64,000 nt of DNA, from the NCBI RefSeq assembly GCF_003070885.1, contig NZ_CP028913.1, positions 1 to 64,000 of the forward strand, read 5' to 3'. A program made the translations under genes and the position numbers. Below, piece by piece: positions 12,663-20,335 of this stretch; positions within the stretch are counted from its first letter, which is position 1, and the number at the start of each line of letters is the position of its first letter. This DNA comes from Agromyces badenianii. Lineage in GTDB: Bacteria > Actinomycetota > Actinomycetes > Actinomycetales > Microbacteriaceae. The notes below the pieces were generated by a model that was not told where the DNA came from, did not search any database, and saw only the letters and a program-made list of their open reading frames with translations.

Positions 12663-13181
12663 TCAGACGCCGGCGGGCGTCGGGGGCGTCGGCTCGTCGT
12701 CGGCGACCCAGAGCTCGTCGTCGGCGCGGAAGGTCTGCCAGACGGCGTAGGCGACGCCCGCTGCGGCGATGATGCCGGCCCCGATCGCGAGATAGGTGCC
12801 CACGCCGGGGCCCCTCTTCTGGTTCACGACGGCGGCGGCACGAGGCGACAAGCGCCCGATGGCACGACGGACCCGCGCGTCGTTGGCGATGTCGCCGATC
12901 GAGAGCACCGACCCGAGCGCGGTGCCCACGGTGCGCTCCACGGTGTCGCCTGCGGTGCGGGCGACGCGGCCGGCCTGCTCAACCCCCGGCCGGACATAGC
13001 TCTCGTACCCGGTGCGAACCCGCGGAACGACCTCTTCTCGCGTGAGTTGACCGAGTTGGCGGCTGGCTTCGCGGGCGACGGCGTTGGCGTGCTCGAGCAC
13101 ATGCTGCTGGTTCTCCCACAGCTCCCCCGCGTGGCTCTGCAGTCGCTTGAGTTCCTTGCGGCGCTTGCGTGACAGGCTCAT
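12663..13181 (-). CDS. Coiled-coil protein with one C-terminal membrane helix
   Basis: The 172-residue protein begins with a very basic stretch (SLSRKRRKELKRLQ), has a helical region (about 15-110), a membrane segment YLAIGAGIIAAAGVAYAVW (about 128-147), and an acidic tail. Its place just before ppiA matches that of cwsA in mycobacteria, a small cell-wall and division factor, but I see no clear sequence match, so this is only a positional hint. ATG at 13181 has GGAGG 5 bases upstream, which decides the start against longer frames. Confidence 0.75.
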   Translation of the reverse strand: MSLSRKRRKELKRLQSHAGELWENQQHVLEHANAVAREASRQLGQLTREEVVPRVRTGYESYVRPGVEQAGRVARTAGDTVERTVGTALGSVLSIGDIANDARVRRAIGRLSPRAAAVVNQKRGPGVGTYLAIGAGIIAAAGVAYAVWQTFRADDELWVADDEPTPPTPAGV

Positions 13182-13293
13182 CTCGACCTCCATCGTTGTG
13201 AGCGAACTCCTCCATCTTGCCATCGATACGGCTGGAAGCGAGGTGGGAGTCCGAATCCGGCATGCGGGTTGACGAATCCACCCGTGACAGAAT

Positions 13294-13839
13294 ATGAAGA
13301 TGCCGATTCACACCGCAGTCGCGACGCTCAACACCAACCACGGACCCATCAAGGTCGACCTCTACGGCGATCACGCGCCCAAGACGGTCAAGAACTTCGT
13401 CGGCCTCGCCACGGGCGAGATCGAGTGGACGCACCCCGCCACCGGCGAGAAGTCGACCGCACCCCTCTACGACGGCGTCATCTTCCACCGCATCATCCCC
13501 GGCTTCATGATCCAGGGCGGCGACCCGCTCGGCCAGGGCGTCGGCGGCCCCGGCTACCAGTTCGACGACGAGATCACCTCAGAGCTCGACTTCACCGAGC
13601 CTTACGTGCTCGCCATGGCGAACGCCGGCATCCAGATGGGCCGGGGCACCAACGGCTCGCAGTTCTTCATCACGGTCGGACCCACCACGTGGCTGCAGGG
13701 CAAGCACTCCATCTTCGGCAAGGTGACCGACCCCGCGAGCCAGGCCGTCGTCGACAAGCTCGCCGCCGTCGCGACCGACGGGCGCGACAAGCCTCTCGAG
13801 GACATCGTCATCGAGAGCATCTCCGTCGAGCCCGTCTGA
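13294..13839 (+). CDS. ppiA: Cyclophilin-type peptidyl-prolyl cis-trans isomerase
   Basis: This cytoplasmic isomerase catalyses proline isomerisation during folding. The 181-residue protein shows the cyclophilin core: VIFHRIIPGFMIQGGDP (residues about 65-81), ANAGIQMGRGTNGSQFFIT (about 110-128) and the conserved W-L-x-G-K-H. ATG at 13300 is an equally good start, since homologues begin with a short sequence before HTAVATL and no ribosome binding site favours 13294. The gene precedes the rhomboid protease with an 7-base gap, the usual actinobacterial arrangement. Confidence 0.93.
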   Translation: MKMPIHTAVATLNTNHGPIKVDLYGDHAPKTVKNFVGLATGEIEWTHPATGEKSTAPLYDGVIFHRIIPGFMIQGGDPLGQGVGGPGYQFDDEITSELDFTEPYVLAMANAGIQMGRGTNGSQFFITVGPTTWLQGKHSIFGKVTDPASQAVVDKLAAVATDGRDKPLEDIVIESISVEPV

Positions 13840-13846
13840 CCCGCAG

Positions 13847-14704
13847 GTGAGCGACTCGGGGCCTGATCGGGCGAACTTCTGCTATCGGCATCCCGACCGG
13901 CCGAGCTACATCCTGTGCCAACGGTGCGGGCGCACGGTCTGCCCCGAGTGCCAGACCCAGGCTCCGGTCGGAGTCATCTGCCCCGAGTGCATGCGCGAGC
14001 AGCGGGCCTCGGCGCCTCGCACGAAGCCGGCCGCACTGACCCGCATGCGCTCGGCGGCGGGGCGAGGCGCCCCCGTGGTGACGTATTCCCTGATCGGCAT
14101 CACCCTGGCCGTCTTCGTCTTGCAGCTCATTCCCGGGCTCGGCGTCACGAACCTGCTGTACTTCACGCCGATCGCGGTGAGCGACATCGCCCTCCATCCG
14201 TGGCGGCTCATCACCACGGTGTTCGTGCACTCCACCGGGCTGATCTTCCACGTGCTGCTCAACATGTACACGCTGTGGATCTTCGGTCAGCTCCTCGAAG
14301 GGCTTCTGGGGCGCTGGCGCTTCCTCGCGCTTTACCTGCTGTCGGGTCTCGCCGGTTCCGTCGGCGTGGTGTGGTTGTCGGATCAGAGCGCGGGTGTCGT
14401 CGGCGCATCCGGGGCGATCTTCGGGTTGATGGGCGCCTTCCTCGTCATCCAGCGGCGCCTGGGCGGTCAGACGACCCAGTTGTTCGTGCTGCTCGGCATC
14501 AACCTCGTGATCGGCTTCGTGCCGGGTCTCAACATCGCCTGGCAGGCGCACCTCGGCGGACTCCTCGGCGGAGCGCTCATCGGGTTCATCTTCGTCGAGA
14601 CCCGCAAACGCTCGCAGCAGACCCTTCAGACCTGGCTCCTGGTCGCCGTCGGCATCGTGCTCCTGCTGCTCAGCATGCGCTACGTCTTCCTGCCCATCGG
14701 CTGA
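13847..14704 (+). CDS. Rhomboid family intramembrane serine protease
   Basis: The 285-residue protein has an N-terminal B-box/zinc-ribbon-like part with paired Cys and His (CYRH, CQRCGRTVCPEC, CPEC; residues about 6-48), then six or more membrane helices. The catalytic serine lies in GASGAIFG (about residue 187) and the catalytic histidine in AHLGG (about residue 239). It cleaves membrane-protein substrates within the bilayer; its targets are unknown. GTG at 13847 follows ppiA closely with AGG just upstream, so both are probably one operon. Confidence 0.92.
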   Translation: MSDSGPDRANFCYRHPDRPSYILCQRCGRTVCPECQTQAPVGVICPECMREQRASAPRTKPAALTRMRSAAGRGAPVVTYSLIGITLAVFVLQLIPGLGVTNLLYFTPIAVSDIALHPWRLITTVFVHSTGLIFHVLLNMYTLWIFGQLLEGLLGRWRFLALYLLSGLAGSVGVVWLSDQSAGVVGASGAIFGLMGAFLVIQRRLGGQTTQLFVLLGINLVIGFVPGLNIAWQAHLGGLLGGALIGFIFVETRKRSQQTLQTWLLVAVGIVLLLLSMRYVFLPIG

Positions 14705-14716
14705 CGGCGTTCGAAG

Positions 14717-14817
14717 TTATCCACAGCACTCTCCACAGCTGGGGAGAGTTACACCGGTGTAATTGTCGTCGTTTCGGGGGACGCGGCGTCATTCCGTTCT
14801 CCACAGGCTGTGGGGAA
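14717..14817. other. DnaA-box-like cluster downstream of the rhomboid gene
   Basis: A perfect DnaA box TTATCCACA lies at 14717-14725, followed by TCTCCACA (14730-14737) and by a palindrome at 14797-14817 (TTCTCCACAG facing CTGTGGGGAA). The latter resembles the palindrome before dnaA at 38-61. ACTCTCC/GGAGAGT (14728-14749) also forms a hairpin that may end rhomboid transcription. Such a cluster outside oriC could titrate DnaA or be a leftover of origin duplication. Confidence 0.55.
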
Positions 14818-14835
14818 CCACGTGAACGCAGACGA

Positions 14836-14869
14836 AAGAGGGGCGGATGCCGCAGCATCCGCCCCTCTT
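14836..14869. terminator. Bidirectional terminator
   Basis: A perfect 15-base stem pairs AAGAGGGGCGGATGC (14836-14850) with GCATCCGCCCCTCTT (14855-14869) around a four-base loop. It lies between the convergent rhomboid and crgA genes. Confidence 0.85.
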
Positions 14870-14889
14870 CGCGTGTGTCGTGACGCCGG

Positions 14890-15129
14890 CTACCGCCAGC
14901 GAGTGGTCATGAGGAAGCCGATGAAGGCGATGCCGAAGCCGATGAGGATGTTCCATGAGCCGAGGTCGGCGATCGGAAAGCGGCCCTGGCTGACGTAGAA
15001 CACGATGATCCAGGCGAGCCCGACGAGCATGAAGCCGAACATGACCGGCTTGAACCACACCGGGTTCGGAGCCTCTTCGCCGCTCACCTGTTCTGCGCGC
15101 GCGGGCTTCGGAGATTTCGTACGTGCCAT
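14890..15129 (-). CDS. crgA: Cell division protein CrgA
   Basis: CrgA is a small actinobacterial membrane protein that takes part in septum formation and interacts with FtsZ-ring and peptidoglycan-synthesis proteins. The 79-residue product has a basic N-terminal tail, the conserved NPVWFKPVMFGFMLVGLAWII and two membrane helices (about 32-52 and 59-76). ATG at 15129 has a TAGAAT hexamer 7 bases upstream on its strand, so translation is probably leaderless. The neighbourhood (sortase, pknB cluster) is the conserved one. Confidence 0.93.
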   Translation of the reverse strand: MARTKSPKPARAEQVSGEEAPNPVWFKPVMFGFMLVGLAWIIVFYVSQGRFPIADLGSWNILIGFGIAFIGFLMTTRWR

Positions 15130-15201
15130 GCGGGTGATTCTAGCCGAGCCCGGGGCCGCAGGCACATTCGGTTCCCCGTCGCGCGGGCTAGAATCGCCCC
15201 T
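15130..15201. promoter_or_regulatory. Divergent leaderless promoter pair crgA/sortase
   Basis: TAGAAT occurs on both strands: at 15137-15142 (minus, ATTCTA on the plus strand) and at 15189-15194 (plus). Each lies exactly 7 bases before its start codon, which places transcription starts at or next to the A/G of the start codon. Confidence 0.65.
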
Positions 15202-15993
15202 GTGTCCGAGTCGCAGCCCGAAGCCGGGCGCTCGCGCCGCTCCGCGGGTGGCCAGCGCCCCCGTGTGAGCGTCATCGGCGTGCTCGGTGAACTGCTGCTC
15301 ACGGCCGGCGTGCTGATCCTGCTGTTCCTCGGATGGCAGCTGTGGTGGAACGACGCGATCATGGCCGGGCAGCAGTCCTCCGCGGCATCCGAGCGAAGCA
15401 GCCAATGGCTGGAGCAATCGCGCGCGACACGCGACGATGCGCCGCAACCGGAGCCGGCCGACTACGGCGACCCGGTGGTCGACACGACCGAGTACGGCAA
15501 CGGCGAGGCATTCGCGGTGATGTACGTGCCGCGGTTCGGCGAGGACTCCCAGCGCAACATCGCCGAGGGCTACGGACTCGACGTGCTGAACAGCTTCGAC
15601 CTCGGCGTCGGCCACTACCCGCAGACGCAGATGCCCGGCGAGGTCGGCAACTTCGCGATCGCCGCGCACCGCAGCGCCTACGGCGGGGGCATGCACGAGA
15701 TCGAGCAGTTGCAGCTCGGCGATGCCATCTACATCCAGACCGAAGACGGCTGGTACACGTACCGATTCCGCGACTTCGAGTACGTCACCCCCGAGACGGT
15801 CGACGTGCTCGCGCCGGTGCCGCACCGCCCCGAACTCGCGCCGACCGACCGCATCGTCACGCTCACGAGCTGCAACCCGCTCTACTCGACCGCCGAACGC
15901 ATCATCGCCTACGGCGTGCTCGAGTCGTGGCAGCCGAGCGCGGCCGGACCGCCTGCGGAGATCGCCCCGATCGTCGCGACCTGGGGGAGCTGA
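15202..15993 (+). CDS. Class E sortase
   Basis: Sortases attach secreted proteins to the cell wall. The 263-residue protein has a basic N-terminal tail, one membrane helix (about 30-50), and a sortase domain with the catalytic histidine in IAAHRSAYGG (about 155) and the catalytic cysteine in TLTSCNP (about 224); an arginine follows in STAERI rather than directly after. The pattern fits class E sortases of actinobacteria, which often recognise LAXTG. No sorting substrate is visible nearby. GTG at 15202 appears leaderless. Confidence 0.9.
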   Translation: MSESQPEAGRSRRSAGGQRPRVSVIGVLGELLLTAGVLILLFLGWQLWWNDAIMAGQQSSAASERSSQWLEQSRATRDDAPQPEPADYGDPVVDTTEYGNGEAFAVMYVPRFGEDSQRNIAEGYGLDVLNSFDLGVGHYPQTQMPGEVGNFAIAAHRSAYGGGMHEIEQLQLGDAIYIQTEDGWYTYRFRDFEYVTPETVDVLAPVPHRPELAPTDRIVTLTSCNPLYSTAERIIAYGVLESWQPSAAGPPAEIAPIVATWGS

Positions 15994-15996
15994 GAC

Positions 15997-16158
15997 ATGT
16001 ACGGCGCACTCTGGCGCATCCTTCCCGGGCCCGTGTGGCTCCGCATCATCCTGCTGCTCCTCCTCGTCGTCGCCGTCGTGTTCGCCCTCTTCACGTGGGT
16101 GTTCCCGTGGGCCGACGGCATCCTCAATCCGATCAACGTCACGGTGGAGCCGAACTGA
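15997..16158 (+). CDS. Small single-pass membrane protein
   Basis: This 53-residue protein lies between the sortase and the amidotransferase with gaps of 3 and 1 bases, which makes translational coupling very likely. It has one strong membrane helix (residues about 14-35, IILLLLLVVAVVFALFTWVF) after a short N-terminal part and ends NPINVTVEPN. Similar tiny proteins occupy this place in related genomes as I know them. Its function is unknown. Confidence 0.75.
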   Translation: MYGALWRILPGPVWLRIILLLLLVVAVVFALFTWVFPWADGILNPINVTVEPN

Positions 16159-16159
16159 C

Positions 16160-16822
16160 ATGGAAAGCACCGGGACCCGCGTCCTCGTCATCGACAACTA
16201 CGACAGCTTCGTCTACACGCTGGGCGGGTACCTTCAGGAACTCGGCGCGGAGACCGAGGTCGTGCGGAACGACTCGTTCGACGTCGCCGAAGCTCCCGCT
16301 CGCATCGCCGAGTACGACGCGGTGCTCATCTCCCCGGGGCCGGGCAAGCCATCGGATGCCGGTGTGTCGATCCCGATCGTCGAGGCCGCCCTCGCCTCGG
16401 GGCAGCCGCTGCTCGGCGTGTGCCTCGGGCACCAGGCGATCGCCGAGGCCTTCGGCGCGGTCGTGACGAACGCCGAGGAGCTCATGCACGGCAAGACCTC
16501 CCGCATCACGCATGATGGGAGCGACTTCTACGACGGCGTGCCACAGCCGTTCACCGCGACGCGCTACCACTCGCTCGCGGTCGTCGACGGCACCGTGCCG
16601 GCCGAGCTCATCCTGACGAGTCGCACGCAGGGCGGAGTGATCATGGGATTGCGTCACGAGCGTGCGCCGATCTTCGGCGTGCAGTTCCACCCAGAGTCGG
16701 TGCTGACCGAGGGCGGATACCGCATGCTCGGCAACTGGCTCGCGGTGGCCGGACTGCCCGAGGCCCGCCAACGCGCTGTCGGCCTCGGCCCGCTGGTGCG
16801 GTCGACGGCCACGACGGCGTGA
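16160..16822 (+). CDS. Glutamine amidotransferase of aminodeoxychorismate/anthranilate synthase
   Basis: The 220-residue class I amidotransferase releases ammonia from glutamine for a chorismate-using synthase (PabA or TrpG role). It starts RVLVIDNYDSFVYTL, has the nucleophile cysteine in GVCLGHQA (about 87) and the His/Glu pair in FHPESV (about 176-178). No synthase subunit lies nearby, and a gene of this type in this place near pknB is standard for actinobacteria, where it is usually named pabA or trpG. I therefore leave the symbol open. Confidence 0.9.
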   Translation: MESTGTRVLVIDNYDSFVYTLGGYLQELGAETEVVRNDSFDVAEAPARIAEYDAVLISPGPGKPSDAGVSIPIVEAALASGQPLLGVCLGHQAIAEAFGAVVTNAEELMHGKTSRITHDGSDFYDGVPQPFTATRYHSLAVVDGTVPAELILTSRTQGGVIMGLRHERAPIFGVQFHPESVLTEGGYRMLGNWLAVAGLPEARQRAVGLGPLVRSTATTA

Positions 16823-16855
16823 TGAGCCGGGGTTCGCTCGGCTGAGGGGCGGGCG

Positions 16856-16903
16856 GGTCTCGATGCGCGCTTCGGTCGATGCGCTCGCTACTCGACCGGC
16901 GAG
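16856..16903. repeat. REP-like intergenic repeat
   Basis: This is a third copy of the element described at 1610-1705: it runs from GGTCTCGATGCGCG to CTACTCGACCGGCGAG. It fills the gap between the convergent amidotransferase and pknB genes and may act in transcript termination or 3-prime-end stability. Confidence 0.55.
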
Positions 16904-16913
16904 GGCGGGCGGA

Positions 16914-18608
16914 TCAGCCCGCGCAGTAGGTGAGCTCGACCGAGGAGTGCTGCGGCACGTCGCCGGGCGCCAACGACTGCTGGGTGACCGGTGAGCCCGG
17001 CTGCGACTCGCACGACGGATCGGGCTTGGGAACCGCGCTCAGCTGCAGGTTCTCGGCCGAGAGGTACGACGAGGCCGCCGCGAGCGCCTGCCCGGTGAGG
17101 TCGGTGAGCGTCACCATGCCGCTGGAGATGCGGAAGTCCACCGTGGAACCGGCCTCGACCGATGAGCCGGCTTCGGGCGTGGTGCCGAGCACGGTGTCTC
17201 CGGGCACGGTGGGGGATGCCTCCCGCGTCTCGGTGCCCGGCACGAGCCCGACGGCCTGCAGGTCGGCCTTCGCCTGTTCGAGCGTCTTGTTGCGCACGTC
17301 GGGCACGGCGACCGCCTGCCTGCCGGTCGAGACGTAGACGGTGACCGCGGTATTGGAATCCACGATCTCGCCCGCGGGCGGGTCGCTCCTGGTCACCTCA
17401 CCCGCCGGCACGGTGTCGCTCGTCTCATCGATGCGGGTCGCGGGGAGGCCGAGCTCTTGCAGTTTGGCCACGGCGTCTTCGTAGGTGCCGCCCGTCAGCA
17501 CCGGGATCTCGCGGGCGTTCGACGGCAACTCGCTCGTCGGCTGCAGGTTGAACGCCCAATACATGACGGCGATCACGATGACGATCACGCCGATGATGCC
17601 CGACCAGATCCAGATCGCCGGCGGGCGGCGCTGGGTGCGGGTCATCGTCTCGTCTTCGGCGAGCTGTCGGAGTGCAAGCTCGGAGCTCGACAGCGAGGCC
17701 GTGGGGGCGCCGAAGAGCATCGTCGCCTGATCGGGCTCGCGGTGCACCGGCACGCGGCCTGCTGCGGCGGTGTCGACGTCGGCTCGGAACTCCGCCGCCG
17801 TCTGGTATCGCTGGTCGCGGTTCTTCGCGAGGGCGTGCAGCACGACGGAGTCGAGTGCCGGCGACACCTTCGGGTTGATGACGCTCGGCTTGATCGGCCG
17901 CTCGCTGACGTGCTGGTAGGCCACCGCGACCGGCGTGTCGCCGCGGAACGGCGGACGACCGGTGAGCATCTCGAAGAGCACCACGCCGGTGGAGTACAGG
18001 TCGGTGCGGGCGTCGACGACCTCGCCCTTCGCCTGCTCGGGCGAGAAGTACGCCGCCGTGCCGAGGATGGCCGTGGTCTGGGCGACGGTCGTCGACGAGT
18101 CCGAGACGGCACGGGCGATGCCGAAGTCCATGACCTTCACCTGGCCGGCGGTCGTGATCATGATGTTGCCGGGCTTGATGTCGCGGTGCACGACGCCGGC
18201 CCGGTGCGAGTACTCGAGCGCCGTGAGCACGCCGTCGATGACGCGAACCGCGGCGGAGGCCTCGAGCGGCCCGTCGTGGATGATGTCTTTCAGGAGTCGC
18301 CCCTCGACGAACTCCATGACGATGAAGGGCAGCTGCACCTCTTGGCCGGCCGCGTCGACGACGGTCTCCTCGCCGGCATCGAACACGCGCACGATCGTGG
18401 GGTGGGCCATGCGTGCTGCCGACTGCGCCTCCTGTCGGAAGCGCATGCGGAAGGCAGGATCGGTCGCCAGCTGCGGCTTCAGCAGCTTGATCGCGACCTG
18501 GCGGCCCAGCCTGGTGTCGGTGCCGACGTGCACGTCGGACATGCCGCCTCGCCCGATGAGGGCGCCGACGCGGTACCGACCCGCGAGCACTCGTCCTTCA
18601 TCGTTCAC
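16914..18608 (-). CDS. pknB: Serine/threonine protein kinase with PASTA domains (PknB type)
   Basis: This membrane kinase senses the cell wall through extracellular PASTA repeats and phosphorylates division and wall-synthesis proteins. In 564 residues: kinase domain (about 10-275) with glycine loop IGRGGMSDV, VAIKLL, HRDIKPGN and DFG; juxtamembrane region; membrane helix about 333-355; then three PASTA repeats, and a final part with two cysteines and YCAG at the end. GTG at 18608 is the start. It is the last gene of the seven-gene minus-strand operon from fhaA, 38 bases after pknA. Confidence 0.93.
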   Translation of the reverse strand: MNDEGRVLAGRYRVGALIGRGGMSDVHVGTDTRLGRQVAIKLLKPQLATDPAFRMRFRQEAQSAARMAHPTIVRVFDAGEETVVDAAGQEVQLPFIVMEFVEGRLLKDIIHDGPLEASAAVRVIDGVLTALEYSHRAGVVHRDIKPGNIMITTAGQVKVMDFGIARAVSDSSTTVAQTTAILGTAAYFSPEQAKGEVVDARTDLYSTGVVLFEMLTGRPPFRGDTPVAVAYQHVSERPIKPSVINPKVSPALDSVVLHALAKNRDQRYQTAAEFRADVDTAAAGRVPVHREPDQATMLFGAPTASLSSSELALRQLAEDETMTRTQRRPPAIWIWSGIIGVIVIVIAVMYWAFNLQPTSELPSNAREIPVLTGGTYEDAVAKLQELGLPATRIDETSDTVPAGEVTRSDPPAGEIVDSNTAVTVYVSTGRQAVAVPDVRNKTLEQAKADLQAVGLVPGTETREASPTVPGDTVLGTTPEAGSSVEAGSTVDFRISSGMVTLTDLTGQALAAASSYLSAENLQLSAVPKPDPSCESQPGSPVTQQSLAPGDVPQHSSVELTYCAG

Positions 18609-18646
18609 CGTGCGGCTCCATCCCTTCTCGTGTCGCGAACTGAACT

Positions 18647-20335
18647 CTAGTCGTTGGAGGCGACCGTCACGGTGAGAGAGGGCGATGCCGGCGAGCTGAC
18701 CTGGCCGCAGAAGTACTGGAACGTGACCTGGAACTCCTGCTGGCCCGCCATGACCTGCGCCGAGGTCGTGCCGGCGCCGACCGGCGCGGGAGCCGTCGCG
18801 TCACCGGTCACCTGCACCGCGTAGCCCGACAGAGTCTGCCCGGCGGGGCACGACTGCGTCTGCCACGACACGTTCACGGGAACCTTCGCGTTGGGGTCGC
18901 TCGAGGGCGTGAACGGGTTCGGGGTCGCCGTGGGCGCCGTCGACGGAGCACTCGGAGCGACCGGGGCGGCGTAGTAGGTGATCGTCACTTCGGAGCCGAT
19001 GCTCATGTTGCCGGTCGGGTTCACGTCGTAGACGCGGCCGGCCTCGTCGGCGGTTGCTGCGGGGTTGCCCTCGGCGGCGTTCACGACCATGCCGAGGCCC
19101 TGGAGCTTCGCGCGCGCCTCGTCGACCGTGAGGCCGAGGTAGTCTTCGCGGGTCACCTGTGCGGTCGTCGGGGCTGCCGGGGTCGACGGCGGTGCGCTCG
19201 ACGGCGAGGCTGATGGCGTGCTCGGGGTCGACGGCGCCGTCGACGGAGCGTCATTGTCGCCGTTGCTCAGCGCGAGCGCGATGATCGTGCCGATGAGCAC
19301 GATCGCGAGCAGCGCGATGAGCACGATGAGCGGCCACGTCCACGGGCTGCGCTTCTTCTTCTCTTCGACGGGCTCTTCGCCCTCGGGTGCGGCACCCGCG
19401 GCAGACGGCAGCACCGTCGTGGCCGCGGTGGCACCCGACTGCGGCATGAGCATCGTGGCGGCGGTCGCACCGGCGGCGCCGAGCACGGCGGGCACCGCGG
19501 CAGCGGCGGCCTGCACGTCGCCCCGGCGGAGCGCCGTGGCGGCGCGGGCGAGGTGCGCGGCGGACTGCGGACGATCGGCCGGGTTCTTCGCGATGCACGC
19601 GTAGACCAGGTTGCGCACCGGCTCGGAGACGGTGACCGGCAGGTCGGGCGGAGTCTCGTTGATCTGCGCCATGGCGATCGCCACCTGCGACTCGCCCGTG
19701 AAGGGGCGGCGGCCGGCGAGCGCCTCGTAGGCGACGATGCCGAGCGAGTAGATGTCGGTGGTCGGCGACGCGGGGTGACCCGACGCCTGCTCGGGCGAGA
19801 GGTACTGCACGGTGCCCATGACCTGACCGGTCGCGGTCAACGGCACCTGGTCGGCGATGCGGGCGATGCCGAAGTCGGTGATCTTCACCCGGCCGTCGGG
19901 CGTGATGAGCAGGTTGCCGGGCTTGATGTCGCGGTGCACGAGGCCCGCCGCGTGCGCGGCCTGGAGCGCCGCCGCGGTCTGCGCGACGATGTCGAGCACC
20001 TTGTCGGTGGAGAGCACGTGCTCGCGCTCGAGGATCGTGGACAGCGCCTCACCGGGCACGAGCTCCATGACGAGGTACGCGCTGCCGTCTTCTTCGCCGT
20101 AGTCGAAGACGTTGGCGATGCCCTCGTGGTTCACGAGTGCGGCGTGACGGGCCTCGGCGCGGAACCGCTCGAGGAAGCCCGGGTCGCCGAGGTACTCGTC
20201 TTTCAGAATCTTGATCGCGACCTGGCGACCGATGACGAGGTCGGTGGCCTGCCACACCTCGCCCATCCCGCCGATCGCGATGCGGGATTGCAGTTCGTAG
20301 CGCCCCCCGAAGGTGAGCCCTGCGCTCGGTCTCAT
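18647..20335 (-). CDS. pknA: Serine/threonine protein kinase (PknA type) with extracellular region
   Basis: The 562-residue kinase has the glycine loop IAIGGMGEVW, VAIKIL, HRDIKPGN, DFG and the activation loop TATGQVMGTVQYLSPEQA, an Ala-rich linker, a membrane helix (about 335-357), a Ser/Thr/Pro-rich stretch, one PASTA-like repeat (about 405-470) and a C-terminal Ig-like beta domain with two cysteines. PknA of mycobacteria lacks a PASTA region, so this form is larger. ATG at 20335 overlaps the pbpA stop (ATGA), showing coupling. Confidence 0.92.
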   Translation of the reverse strand: MRPSAGLTFGGRYELQSRIAIGGMGEVWQATDLVIGRQVAIKILKDEYLGDPGFLERFRAEARHAALVNHEGIANVFDYGEEDGSAYLVMELVPGEALSTILEREHVLSTDKVLDIVAQTAAALQAAHAAGLVHRDIKPGNLLITPDGRVKITDFGIARIADQVPLTATGQVMGTVQYLSPEQASGHPASPTTDIYSLGIVAYEALAGRRPFTGESQVAIAMAQINETPPDLPVTVSEPVRNLVYACIAKNPADRPQSAAHLARAATALRRGDVQAAAAAVPAVLGAAGATAATMLMPQSGATAATTVLPSAAGAAPEGEEPVEEKKKRSPWTWPLIVLIALLAIVLIGTIIALALSNGDNDAPSTAPSTPSTPSASPSSAPPSTPAAPTTAQVTREDYLGLTVDEARAKLQGLGMVVNAAEGNPAATADEAGRVYDVNPTGNMSIGSEVTITYYAAPVAPSAPSTAPTATPNPFTPSSDPNAKVPVNVSWQTQSCPAGQTLSGYAVQVTGDATAPAPVGAGTTSAQVMAGQQEFQVTFQYFCGQVSSPASPSLTVTVASND

